Shown: positions 1 through 8,964 of the stretch, one piece after another
How positions within the stretch are numbered: the stretch's first letter is position 1
Layout of the letters: each line of letters starts with the position of its first letter
Assembly: GCA_903959175.1 (NCBI GenBank)
Contig: CAJBVW010000101.1
Location: 1 to 45,721, forward strand
DNA from: an uncultured Pseudomonadota bacterium
Lineage (GTDB): Bacteria; Myxococcota_A; UBA796; SXON01
Direction of reading: 5' to 3'
Length of the DNA stretch: 45,721 nucleotides
Notes under the pieces: model-generated
The model's input: only the letters and a program-made list of their open reading frames with translations
Told to the model about the DNA's origin: nothing
Database searches by the model: none
Position numbers and translations under genes: made by a program

Positions 1-2
1 CG

Positions 3-20
3 CCCCCCCCCCCCCCCCCC
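3..20. repeat. Homopolymer of 18 C
   Basis: An uninterrupted run of 18 C lies just downstream of the FKBP stop codon at the very left edge. It reads as poly-G on the coding strand of the flanking gene and is outside any coding region I can see. It could be a genuine intergenic tract or an assembly-edge artefact. Confidence 0.9.
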
Positions 21-35
21 GCCGCCCGAGAGGCC

Positions 36-365
36 TCAGCTGACCTTGATGAGCTCGACCTCGAACAGCAGCGTGGCGTTCGGCGGGATGAGTCCGGGGT
101 AGCCGCGGCTGCCGTACGCGAGGTGGCCGGGGATGGTCAGCTTGCGGGTGCCTCCGACCTTCATGCCGGCGACGCCCTGGTCCCAGCCCTGGATGACCAT
201 GCCGGCGCCGAGCTTGAAGGCGAAGGTCTCGCTGCGGTCGCGAGAGGAGTCGAACTTCGTGCCGTTCTCGAGCGTGCCGACGTAGTGCACGTTCACGGTC
301 TTGCCCTTGGTGGCCTCGGTGCCGGTGCCGACGACGACGTCTTCGATCTGGAGTTCGGTGCTCAT
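36..365 (-). CDS. FKBP-type peptidyl-prolyl cis-trans isomerase
   Basis: A 109-residue single-domain FKBP, the usual length for a free-standing cytoplasmic isomerase of this family; it should catalyse cis-trans isomerisation of Xaa-Pro bonds during folding. The hallmarks are visible in order: VHYVGTLENGTKFDSS near residues 27-42, VIQGWDQGVAGMKVGG near 57-72, then LAYGSRG and the closing LLFEVELIKV strand. There is no signal peptide. The ATG at 365 is preceded by an AAGGAGA Shine-Dalgarno sequence five bases upstream. It lies 24 bp downstream of the NYN-LOTUS gene on the same strand and is probably co-transcribed with it. Confidence 0.95.
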   Translation of the reverse strand: MSTELQIEDVVVGTGTEATKGKTVNVHYVGTLENGTKFDSSRDRSETFAFKLGAGMVIQGWDQGVAGMKVGGTRKLTIPGHLAYGSRGYPGLIPPNATLLFEVELIKVS

Positions 366-389
366 GGGGTCTCCTTGGGGTGAGCGGGA

Positions 390-2363
390 CTAGGCCGGCG
401 GCGCGCTGTCGCTGCCACCGCCCGAGCGGCGACCACGGCGACCGCCACGACGACGGCGCTTGCGCTCGCCCTCGGGGCTGTCGTCGCCTTCGGCGGCGGT
501 GTCGCCTTCGGCGGGGGCGTCACCCTCGGCGTCCGCGGCCTCGGGCGAGAGGACGGCGTCGGGGGCGGCCTCGGCGCTGGCCTCGGGGGCGGCCTCGACG
601 ACGGGGGCGGCCTTCTTGGGTGCGCGGGTGCGGCGGGCGCGGGGCGCCTCGGGGGCGATGGGCGGGAGCTCGGTGGAGGGCTCCTCGGGGGCCACGACGG
701 CCTCGGTCGGCGCTTCGGGCTCGTTCATGGGCTCGGAGGCGCCGGACGCCACGAGGGCGAGGGCGGCGGGGTGGACCTCGGGCCAGCCGAGCTCGACCGG
801 CGCCTCGTCGGGGCGCCCGCCACGCTCGCGCTTGCGACCGCCGCGGTCGCCACGGGGCTCCTCGCGGCGGGGGCCGCGGTCTTCCCGGGGCTCGTCGCGG
901 CGGCCGTTGCGGGCCTCGCGCGGGGCTTCGGCGGCGCGGGGCTCGCTGGTGCGGGCCTCGCCGTTCCGGGCGTCACCGTTGGTGGGGGCCTCGGGCGCGC
1001 GGCGCGGGGCCTCGACGGCGCGCTTGGGGGCGGCCTCGGCGACGACGGGCTCGCGTTCGGCGGAGCCGTCTCCCTCGGTGCCCATGAAGAGCTCGGTGAG
1101 CACGGTGTCGTCGGGGTTCTCGCCGCGGGCCACGAGGGCACGGAGGCCGGCGGCGTGCAACTCGTCGAGGAGCTGCGCGGCGGACTCGGGGGCGATGAAC
1201 GGCGCGGTGGTCGCGCGGGCGGCCTCTCCGTTGGGGTGGATGAGCAGGCCGGCGCGGAGGAGCGCGTGGGTGACCGCCTTGACCGTGCGGGGGGCGATGT
1301 CGGGGGCCTCCTGCTTGGTGCGGCGCAGGATGTCGCCCAGGACGAACTGGATGGCGCAGCTGCGGTTGCGACGCGCCCGCTCGGCGCAGGTGGCGACGAA
1401 CTGCTCGACGACGATGCGGCGCTCGCGGGGCTCGCCGATCTCGAGGCCGGCCTCGGCGAGGAGGCCCTGGAGGCGGCGCGCCTCGGGGCCGAGCGTGCGC
1501 ACGGAGGTGGGGCGGGCCTGGGGGGCCTCGTCGTGCGCGCTCTGGGGGAGGTCGACCCGGACGCCGCCGGCGCGGTCGTCCCGCGAGAGGGTGACCAGGC
1601 CCTTCTGGGCGGCGGTCTCGAGGAAGCGCGCGAAGGTGCGCATGCCGAGATCGACCTCGGAGAAGGTCGGCTCCTTGCGCTTCATCGACGCCTTGAGGAC
1701 GCTGGCGTGGACGGGCGCGGGCTCGTCGCGCTGGTGGTTCTCGAGGGTCTCCACGAGGAGCTCGAAGGCCTCGTCCAGGGTGAGCCCCTCTTCTTCGTCG
1801 GTCTCGGGGACCGGGGCGGGGATCGAGGAGAATGAGGACGAGGCCGCGGCCGCCGCGGGCATCTGCTTCGGCGGGCGCATCGGCTCGAGGCGGGACTCGT
1901 TCCGGAGCGTGTCGTAGAAGAAGAACTCGTCGCACGTCTCGGCGATGAGGCGGCTGGTCGAGCCGCGCGTGCCGCAGCCGATGACGCGCTTGTTGAGCTC
2001 CTTGAGGCGCATGACGAGCGGCGTGAAGTCGCTGTCGCCCGAGAGGATGACGAAGGTGTCGATGAAGTTGCGGGTGAAGGCGAGCTCCATCGCGTCGACC
2101 ACGAGCGCGATGTCGGCACGGTTCTTCGACTGCATGCCGTGGCTGGTGAGCTCCACCATCGTGACGCCTTCATGCACGAGGTCGAGCTTGAAGCGGTTCC
2201 ATCGGCCCCAGTCCGCGAACGAGCGCGCCACGGAGATGCGGCCCTTGTCCTTGAGTCGGCGCATCACGATGCGGATGTCGAAGCGGCCGAGGCCTTCTTT
2301 CTCGCAGCCGGTGGCGATGTTTTCGAAGTCGATCAGGACGGCGAGGTTGCGTTCCACGGTCAC
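390..2363 (-). CDS. NYN-domain putative ribonuclease with LOTUS/OST-HTH domain and long basic tail
   Basis: A 657-residue protein. Residues about 5-155 form a NYN (PIN-like, LabA/DUF88) domain: AVLIDFENIA supplies the first acidic residue, NRADIALVVDAMELAF the middle one, and VILSGDSDFTPLV the last acidic motif. A region near 195-275 (LDEAFELLVETL through RVDLPQ) looks like a LOTUS/OST-HTH winged helix, and a second helical region follows near 295-425. From about 430 to the end the protein is low complexity, Ala/Glu/Arg/Pro rich, finishing in RRRRRGGRRGRR, a likely RNA-binding tail. Known NYN-LOTUS proteins are RNA-directed; RNA cleavage here is inferred. The GTG start at 2363 has no clear Shine-Dalgarno. 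An upstream TAGACC could be its -10 box. Confidence 0.85.
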   Translation of the reverse strand: MTVERNLAVLIDFENIATGCEKEGLGRFDIRIVMRRLKDKGRISVARSFADWGRWNRFKLDLVHEGVTMVELTSHGMQSKNRADIALVVDAMELAFTRNFIDTFVILSGDSDFTPLVMRLKELNKRVIGCGTRGSTSRLIAETCDEFFFYDTLRNESRLEPMRPPKQMPAAAAASSSFSSIPAPVPETDEEEGLTLDEAFELLVETLENHQRDEPAPVHASVLKASMKRKEPTFSEVDLGMRTFARFLETAAQKGLVTLSRDDRAGGVRVDLPQSAHDEAPQARPTSVRTLGPEARRLQGLLAEAGLEIGEPRERRIVVEQFVATCAERARRNRSCAIQFVLGDILRRTKQEAPDIAPRTVKAVTHALLRAGLLIHPNGEAARATTAPFIAPESAAQLLDELHAAGLRALVARGENPDDTVLTELFMGTEGDGSAEREPVVAEAAPKRAVEAPRRAPEAPTNGDARNGEARTSEPRAAEAPREARNGRRDEPREDRGPRREEPRGDRGGRKRERGGRPDEAPVELGWPEVHPAALALVASGASEPMNEPEAPTEAVVAPEEPSTELPPIAPEAPRARRTRAPKKAAPVVEAAPEASAEAAPDAVLSPEAADAEGDAPAEGDTAAEGDDSPEGERKRRRRGGRRGRRSGGGSDSAPPA

Positions 2364-2384
2364 GGGGATCCAGGGCGGGGCGGG

Positions 2385-2390
2385 GGTCTA
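2385..2390 (-). promoter_or_regulatory. Candidate -10 box TAGACC for NYN-LOTUS gene
   Basis: On the minus strand GTTAGACC lies 21 nt before the GTG start. It resembles the TAGAC(G/C) hexamers found close to other gene starts in this window. No convincing -35 is seen. Confidence 0.4.
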
Positions 2391-2499
2391 ACGCGCGGGC
2401 CGAGCTCGTGCGTGGTCGGGCGTACAGAACCGCCGGCCAGCGACGCGGATCGTCGCCTCCACCCCCCGCGTGGGCGTCGCGGCGCGGGCGTGGCCGAAA

Positions 2500-2505
2500 T
2501 AGACG
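2500..2505 (+). promoter_or_regulatory. Candidate -10 box TAGACG, leaderless start for MoxR gene
   Basis: AATAGACG ends 5 nt before the ATG at 2511, so transcription would begin at or next to the start codon. No Shine-Dalgarno is present. The same hexamer precedes murG and asd. Confidence 0.45.
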
Positions 2506-2510
2506 GCCGG

Positions 2511-3335
2511 ATGTCCACCCCCACCGTGCACCAAAGCTTCTCCGGCACTACCCGCTACATCGCCGACGAGGGGCTCCTCGCCGACGTGAACGCCGCGATC
2601 GTCCTCGGCCGCCCCCTGCTCGTGAAGGGCGAGCCCGGCACCGGCAAGACGGTCCTCGCCGCCGCCATCGCCGAGGCGCTGGGCGTGCCCTTCCTCACAT
2701 GGTCCATCAAGTCCACGACGAAGGCGGTCGACGGCCTATACCACTACGACGTGGTGCAGCGCCTGAACGACGCGCGCTTCGGCGAGGGCGACGTGCGTGA
2801 CATCCGTCGCTACATCCGGATGGGGGTGTTGGGTCAGGCCTTCTCGGCGGACGAGCGCGTGGTCGTCCTCATCGACGAGATCGACAAGGCGGACCTCGAG
2901 TTCCCCAACGACATGTTGCGCGAGCTCGACGAGATGGCGTTCCACATCCCCGAGATCGACGAGACCGTGCGCGCGAAGCACCGCCCCATCGTCATCATCA
3001 CGTCGAACGCCGAGAAGGAGCTTCCCGACGCCTTCCTGCGTCGCTGCGTGTTCCACTACATCGCGTTCCCCGACCGCGAGCGCATGCGCAAGATCGTGGA
3101 CGTGCACCTCCCCGACCTCTCCGAGAGGCTCATCGAGAGCGCCTTCCAGCGCTTCTACGGGCTGCGCCGGCTCGACGGCATCCGCAAGAAGCCCTCGACC
3201 AGCGAGCTCGTCGATTGGTTGTCCGTGCTCGCCCGCGCGGGCGTGGCGCCCGAGGACATCGCGGCGAAGTTCCCGTTCCCCGGGATCCTCCTCAAGCAGG
3301 AGCAGGACCTCGAGCTCGCCAAGAGCAAGAGGTGA
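2511..3335 (+). CDS. MoxR-family AAA+ ATPase
   Basis: A 274-residue MoxR-type AAA+ ATPase. Walker A is GEPGTGKT at residues 40-47 and Walker B is VVVLIDEIDKAD with D122 and E123. A sensor-1-like IVIITSNAEKELPDAFLRRC segment follows, with its arginine pair. MoxR ATPases typically act as chaperones that load metal or cofactor into, or activate, partner proteins together with VWA-domain proteins. The next gene encodes such a VWA protein and overlaps by GTGA, so the two are translationally coupled. I chose ATG 2511 because the family starts about 35-40 residues before Walker A and a -10-like box sits just upstream. The client is not evident; the adjoining desaturase is a possible di-iron client, by inference. 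Confidence 0.93.
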   Translation: MSTPTVHQSFSGTTRYIADEGLLADVNAAIVLGRPLLVKGEPGTGKTVLAAAIAEALGVPFLTWSIKSTTKAVDGLYHYDVVQRLNDARFGEGDVRDIRRYIRMGVLGQAFSADERVVVLIDEIDKADLEFPNDMLRELDEMAFHIPEIDETVRAKHRPIVIITSNAEKELPDAFLRRCVFHYIAFPDRERMRKIVDVHLPDLSERLIESAFQRFYGLRRLDGIRKKPSTSELVDWLSVLARAGVAPEDIAAKFPFPGILLKQEQDLELAKSKR

Positions 3336-4492
3336 TCCTGCTCAACCTCCTCTTCAACCTGCGCTCCCAAGGGCTCGGGGTGGGGACGGGCGAGTGGCTC
3401 GCGTTCCTGCGCGGGCTCGCGTCCGGCCTCGTCGAGGACCTCGACGGGCTCTACTACCTCGCGCGCGCCGTGCTCGTTCACAGCGAGGCGCACTACGACT
3501 CGTTCGACCTCGCCTTCTCGGCGACGTTCAAGGGTGTGGAGCTCCCGCCCAAGCTGAAGGACGCGCTGTGGGAGTGGCTGCAGGACCCCAAGCTCGCAGA
3601 GGGTGACCGGGTTCCGGGCGACTTCGAGAGCTGGGAGAAGCTGCAGGAGGAGCTGAAGAAGCGCCTCGAAGAGCAGAAGGAACGTCACGACGGCGGTAAC
3701 AAGTGGGTCGGCACCGGTGGCACGTCCCCGTTCGGCCACTCGGGCAAGAGCGACCAGGGGATCCGCGTGGGCGGCGAGAGCCAGGGGCGCGGCGCGGTGC
3801 AGGTGGCGCAGGAGCGGCGGTGGGGCGAGTACCGCACCGACATGACGCTCTCCGTGCGCGACTTCAAGGTGGCGCTGGCGATGCTGCGCAACCTCGCGCG
3901 CGAGGGCCGCGAGGAGTTCGACATCGACGGCACCATCGCGAAGACGGCGAAGGGCGGCGGCGAGATCGACCTGCACTTCGCGAAGGAGCGCGTCAACCGG
4001 GTGCACCTCGTGCTCCTGATGGACGTGGGGGGCAGCATGGAGCCGCACGCGGCGCTGGTGTCCCGCTTGTTCACCGCGGCGAAGGAGATGAAGGTCTTCA
4101 AGACCTTCGAGCCGTACTACTTCCACAACGCGCCCTACCGCTACGTGTACAAGAACTACGCGACCTACGAGCGCCGCCTCACCGCGGACGTCCTGAGCGA
4201 CCTGACGCCTCAGCACCGCGTGATCTTCGTGGGCGACGCGTCGATGGCGCCGTGGGAGCTGTTCAACACCGGCTTCGGGGACCCCGGCCCGTCCGGCCTC
4301 GACTACATCACCCGCTTCTCGCGCAAGGCGCCGGCGAGCGTGTGGTTGAACCCCGATCCCGCGCGCTACTGGGACCACCCGACGGTGCGTGCGATCGGCA
4401 ACGCCGTGCCGATGTTCCACCTCTCGGTGGCGGGGCTCCGCGGCGCGATCCGCAAGCTTCGCGCCGGCGGCACGCCGGGGATCGGGGCGTAG
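3332..4492 (+). CDS. CoxE-like VWA domain protein (MoxR partner)
   Basis: A 386-residue protein with a C-terminal von Willebrand factor A domain of the CoxE/DUF58 kind. The metal-ion-dependent adhesion site is LLMDVGGSM with Asp at residue 231. The first Ser of the classical DxSxS is Gly, a substitution I associate with this CoxE-like group rather than damage. The N-terminal 190 residues are helical and charged, with a Lys/Glu-rich stretch (ELKKRLEEQKERHDGG) before a Gly-rich linker. The GTG start overlaps the MoxR stop in a GTGA, and the stop TAG is followed immediately by the GTG of the desaturase. This arrangement supports a co-expressed MoxR-VWA activation module. Confidence 0.9.
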   Translation: MILLNLLFNLRSQGLGVGTGEWLAFLRGLASGLVEDLDGLYYLARAVLVHSEAHYDSFDLAFSATFKGVELPPKLKDALWEWLQDPKLAEGDRVPGDFESWEKLQEELKKRLEEQKERHDGGNKWVGTGGTSPFGHSGKSDQGIRVGGESQGRGAVQVAQERRWGEYRTDMTLSVRDFKVALAMLRNLAREGREEFDIDGTIAKTAKGGGEIDLHFAKERVNRVHLVLLMDVGGSMEPHAALVSRLFTAAKEMKVFKTFEPYYFHNAPYRYVYKNYATYERRLTADVLSDLTPQHRVIFVGDASMAPWELFNTGFGDPGPSGLDYITRFSRKAPASVWLNPDPARYWDHPTVRAIGNAVPMFHLSVAGLRGAIRKLRAGGTPGIGA

Positions 4493-5335
4493 GTGGGGAG
4501 GTTCACCGTCGCGTGGCCGACGCTCGTCGCGTTGTGTCGCGAGGCGGTGATCGCGTGGGGCACGCTGGGTCTGGTCGTGGCCGTGTGGCACCCGGCGGTC
4601 ACCGTGCTCGGGATGTTGCTCATCGCGACCCGCCAACATGCGCTGTACATCCTCTACCACGACGCCGTGCACGGCCTGGTGGCGCGGCCGCGGCGGCTCA
4701 ACGATCTGCTGATCAACGTGTTCGTGGGCATCCCGCAGCTGCTGCCGATCCACCTCTACCGCGCCCTGCACCTGGTCCACCACCAGCACCTCGGGACCGA
4801 GCGCGACCCAGAGCGGGTGTTGCTCTACGTCGGGCAGGCGTGGAACTATTCCCCGTTGCCGACCGGGCGGCTGATCTGGCAGGTGGCGGGGGACCTCTTG
4901 TTGTGGAACAACGTGCTCACCGGGCTCGGGTACCTGCGCGAGCGGCTGTCGCCGAGCGGGCTCCGCCTGCCGCCGGGGCCGGTCTACCCGGAGTTCTTCG
5001 TGCTGTCGGCGCTGTTCTGGGCGGGCTGCGGGGCGTTCGCGTGGGGGGCGCCGGAGATGGCGATGCGGGCGGCGATCGTGTGGTTCGTGCCGCTGCTCAC
5101 GCTTACGCAGGCGATCCAGAAGGTGCGGTCGTTCGCGGAGCACGGGCGCGGCTGGGTGTCGTACTCGTGGGCGCCGGGGTGGTTCGGGCGGTGGGTGTTG
5201 TGGCCGTACAACATCAACTACCACCGCGAGCATCACGAGCGGGCGGATGTCCCTTGGTATGAGCTGCCGACGGTGTTTGCGGGGCGGGAGGCGTGGGAGG
5301 GGAGGCGATTGGTGGGGTTGGTCTGGAGGGGGTGA
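4493..5335 (+). CDS. Membrane di-iron fatty acid desaturase/ketolase-like protein
   Basis: A 280-residue membrane protein of the fatty acid desaturase superfamily, which uses a di-iron centre and O2 to desaturate, hydroxylate or ketolate lipids or carotenoids. Three histidine boxes are visible: HDAVH at 56-60, HLVHH at 93-97 and HREHH at 244-248. An extra conserved-looking EHG sits at 216-218. Hydrophobic segments near 20-45, 65-85, 165-185 and 190-205 would be membrane spanning. The short length and spacing recall carotenoid ketolases or hydroxylases as much as acyl desaturases, so the substrate is open. The GTG start abuts the preceding stop, indicating coupling to MoxR-VWA. It converges on the Rieske oxygenase with 7 bp between stops. 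Confidence 0.85.
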   Translation: MGRFTVAWPTLVALCREAVIAWGTLGLVVAVWHPAVTVLGMLLIATRQHALYILYHDAVHGLVARPRRLNDLLINVFVGIPQLLPIHLYRALHLVHHQHLGTERDPERVLLYVGQAWNYSPLPTGRLIWQVAGDLLLWNNVLTGLGYLRERLSPSGLRLPPGPVYPEFFVLSALFWAGCGAFAWGAPEMAMRAAIVWFVPLLTLTQAIQKVRSFAEHGRGWVSYSWAPGWFGRWVLWPYNINYHREHHERADVPWYELPTVFAGREAWEGRRLVGLVWRG

Positions 5336-5342
5336 GAGCGTC

Positions 5343-6374
<1,032 letters not shown>

Positions 6375-6396
6375 GCCGCCTCCGCCGCGTCCGTCC

Positions 6397-7935
6397 CTAC
6401 CGCGCCGCGCCGTCGCGAACCAGGAGCGCCGCCACCACGGCCGGGCGTGTCTCGAGCGGGAGGGGCTTCTGGTCGCCGAGGGTGAGCCCGAGCGCCTCCA
6501 CCGCCGCCTCCCACCGCGCCCACGCGTCGGGGACCACGGCGACGTCGACGGGAGCGAGCTGGTCGAGGTCGCGTGCGTAGCCGTACTGGGCGCCCGCGCA
6601 GAGCGCGCGCTCCACCGCGGCGCCGTCCACGGGGCGGTCCACCACGAGGGTGTACCCGGCCGTGCGCGGCAGGAGCATCGCGAAGCCCGGCGTGCCTCCG
6701 CCGCTCCACACCCGGTCGAGCGCCGCCCCCACGAACGCGGCGGTGAGCTTCTCGCCCACGAGGTCGGAGCCGCGGTCGAGCCGCCCGACGAGGCGCACGC
6801 GCGGCGCCTGACCGAGGTGGCCCACCACCTGGAGCTCGTCGGGGAGGGCGTAGCGGAGGAAGCCGTTGCCGGTGGAGAGCACGGGTTGGTAGCGCCCGCC
6901 CACGCGCGCCTGCCACGGCCAGACGCAGCGGCCGTCGTGAAGGTCGCGCAGCTCGAGGACGTGGGAGGTCACGGCGAGCACGCCGCCCTCGGTGTCACCG
7001 AAGGGGAAGGAGACCACGCCCTCGGTCGCGAGCACGCCCTTGGGTTGGAAGGTGACACCGGGGAAGGCCGCCATCATCGGCGCCACCTGGGTCGCGGCGA
7101 AGCCGTCGCCCCACGCCGAGATCACGCGCAGGCGCGGCCAGAGCACGGCGCCGTCGAGGTGGGCGCCCGTCCACGCGCGGGTGAGGCGCTCGCGGATCGC
7201 CGGCGTCTCGCCGAGCGCATCCCGATGTTCGCCCATCCACGCCAGCAGTCGCGTGAGGAAGGTGGGGCTCCACACCGAGACGAAGCCGAGCTCGGTGCAC
7301 GCGAGCAGGTGTCGCGCCGTCGCGAAGCGCCAGGCCTCGATGTCCGCGCTCGCCGCCACCGTGCCCGGCACCGCCATCATCCGCGCGATCGCCCAGCGCG
7401 CCACGGGCCCGAAGTACTCCGCGTCCACGTCGAAGCCCACGCGCAGGCCGCCCGCCGTGCGCTCCTGTGTCCGGACGGCCCGGGACACCGACCAGTAGCT
7501 CGGACCGCCGACCAGCGTCGGGACGCGGCGGTGGAGGTCAACCATCCACACCGCCACCGCCTCGGCGAACTCCGAACGCAACCGCGCGGTGTAGGGGACG
7601 AGCTTCTCCGCGCCGGAGGACCCGCCCGTGCGCTCCATCATCTCCACGGGCTCGGTGGTGAACACGCTCGCTTCGCCCGCCGCCACCCGGTCGATCCACG
7701 GGCGGAGCGCGTCGTGGTCGACGATGGGCACGGCGCGCCGGAACGCGTCCGGGCCGGTCACCCCGTTCAGGCCCAGGTGTCGTCCGTACGCCGACGGCGC
7801 CGCCACCCGCAGCAGCCCCTCGAGCTTGTGCTGCTGGACCGCCTCGACGTCGCGGACGGCCCGTCGGAAGCGGGCCCACGCGACCGCTTGGGAGCCGAGC
7901 CACCCGATCTGGAGCGCGCCGGTCCCGAAGGCCAC
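6397..7935 (-). CDS. GH3 auxin-responsive-type acyl-acid amido synthetase
   Basis: A 512-residue member of the GH3 family, adenylate-forming enzymes that in plants couple carboxylic acids such as indole-acetate or jasmonate to amino acids. The phosphate-binding loop is TGGSSGAEK at 103-111, followed by VPYTARLRSEF, and the family-typical SVWSPTFLTRLL lies near 242-253. The length is slightly shorter than plant GH3 (about 600). Bacterial GH3 members are largely uncharacterised. The GTG start directly follows the TAG of the desaturase gene, so the two are coupled. I infer it activates a carboxyl group on a lipid-like acid processed by the neighbouring oxygenases; amide, ester or thioester formation are all possible. 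Confidence 0.88.
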   Translation of the reverse strand: MAFGTGALQIGWLGSQAVAWARFRRAVRDVEAVQQHKLEGLLRVAAPSAYGRHLGLNGVTGPDAFRRAVPIVDHDALRPWIDRVAAGEASVFTTEPVEMMERTGGSSGAEKLVPYTARLRSEFAEAVAVWMVDLHRRVPTLVGGPSYWSVSRAVRTQERTAGGLRVGFDVDAEYFGPVARWAIARMMAVPGTVAASADIEAWRFATARHLLACTELGFVSVWSPTFLTRLLAWMGEHRDALGETPAIRERLTRAWTGAHLDGAVLWPRLRVISAWGDGFAATQVAPMMAAFPGVTFQPKGVLATEGVVSFPFGDTEGGVLAVTSHVLELRDLHDGRCVWPWQARVGGRYQPVLSTGNGFLRYALPDELQVVGHLGQAPRVRLVGRLDRGSDLVGEKLTAAFVGAALDRVWSGGGTPGFAMLLPRTAGYTLVVDRPVDGAAVERALCAGAQYGYARDLDQLAPVDVAVVPDAWARWEAAVEALGLTLGDQKPLPLETRPAVVAALLVRDGAAR

Positions 7936-8901
7936 CTAGAAGTACCGCTTCTCGAGGGAGGGGGCGGTCGCGGGATCGGCGGGGAAGGGGACGGGCGGCA
8001 GCCACATCAGGGCGTAGCGGTACCACATCGGTTGGGTCTCGGCCCAGTCGGTGCGCGCCGGCAGCTCCTGCCACGGCAGCGCCGGGTGGCGGTGGTGGGT
8101 CAGGTTGCAGTTGAAGTTGAGCCACAACAGGCGCACCGGCGTCGGGACGCGGAGGTTGTAGGCCCCCTCTACGACGTCGATGGGAGTGCGGAGGTGGTAG
8201 ACCCACTGGAGCACCGACCAGTGGTACGCAAAGACCGCGTACGCGAGCGCCAGCGTCTCCCAGCGCCACGGCCCCCACGCCACGATCGCCCCCCAGAAGA
8301 GCGCGAGCGCGACGGTCTCCAGGCGCATCCGCGTCCAATCGCGCGGGCCGAACTGGGCGAAGGCGGCGGAGTAGGTGTTGAACTTCGCCTTGGACCGCAG
8401 CCACTTCACGGAGCGGTAGGGGATGAGGAGGCTCGCCAACGGGAAGGCGACGCCCGCGATCCAGAGCCCGCCCATCGTCGCGAAGTAGTAGAGCAGCACC
8501 TTCCCGGCGTAGCCCTCGCCCGGGTGCACGAACTCGCCGCGCTCGGCGCTCGTGCGGTTGCGGATGTGGTGGCCCCAGTGGTTGATGCGGTGGAGCGTGG
8601 CCGAGGTGCCGAAGAGCACGGCGCCGACGACGCCGATCGCGTAGTTGGTCGCGGGGTCCGGGTGGGCGTTCTTGTGGAAGAACTCGTGCATGAGCGTGAA
8701 CACGCCCTGCATCACCGCGCAGAACGCGAAGAGGAGCGGCACGGTCACCCACCACGCGGGCGAGCGGTCGAGCGCGGTGAGCAGCGCCGCCCACGCGACC
8801 ACCTGGGCGCCGCACACGAGCAGGTTCTGCCGCCCGTAGCGCCCGAGCCCACGGTAGACGGGCTCGTCCGTCGGGAGCGGGCTCGCGGGCTCGAAGCTCA
8901 T
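7936..8901 (-). CDS. Fatty acid desaturase-family membrane protein
   Basis: A 321-residue membrane desaturase, distinct from the one at 4.5 kb. Histidine boxes are HEFFH at 72-76, HRINHWGHH at 104-112 and NLTHHRHP near 267-273. Hydrophobic segments at about 28-46, 50-70, 86-102, 140-162 and 192-230 fit a multi-span di-iron enzyme. It is the first gene of the desaturase-GH3-Rieske set, and its stop codon is immediately followed by the GH3 start. ATG 8901 is chosen because a TAGGCA -10-like box ends 5 nt upstream, with no Shine-Dalgarno. The substrate is unknown: acyl chain or carotenoid/terpenoid. Confidence 0.88.
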   Translation of the reverse strand: MSFEPASPLPTDEPVYRGLGRYGRQNLLVCGAQVVAWAALLTALDRSPAWWVTVPLLFAFCAVMQGVFTLMHEFFHKNAHPDPATNYAIGVVGAVLFGTSATLHRINHWGHHIRNRTSAERGEFVHPGEGYAGKVLLYYFATMGGLWIAGVAFPLASLLIPYRSVKWLRSKAKFNTYSAAFAQFGPRDWTRMRLETVALALFWGAIVAWGPWRWETLALAYAVFAYHWSVLQWVYHLRTPIDVVEGAYNLRVPTPVRLLWLNFNCNLTHHRHPALPWQELPARTDWAETQPMWYRYALMWLPPVPFPADPATAPSLEKRYF

Positions 8902-8906
8902 GCCGG

Positions 8907-8912
8907 TGCCTA
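8907..8912 (-). promoter_or_regulatory. Candidate -10 box TAGGCA, leaderless start for desaturase operon
   Basis: On the minus strand GGAATAGGCACCGGC precedes the ATG directly; the hexamer ends 5 nt before it. It lies within a 63-bp divergent intergenic region shared with the hydrolase gene. Confidence 0.4.
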
Positions 8913-8952
8913 TTCCGGGGCGGGGCGGGGCGCCGCTCCCGACGCGCGCGGT

Positions 8953-8958
8953 TAGCCC
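8953..8958 (+). promoter_or_regulatory. Candidate -10 box TAGCCC, leaderless start for hydrolase
   Basis: GGTTAGCCC ends 6 nt before the GTG at 8965. The spacing matches other gene heads in the window although the sixth base is not T. Confidence 0.35.
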
Positions 8959-8964
8959 GGCCCC

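Noticed and set aside
4019-4036. Loss of the first MIDAS serine (DVGGS) in the VWA protein as evidence of inactivation
   Set aside because: I recall the same Gly in CoxE-like MoxR partners, so it is likely a family trait.
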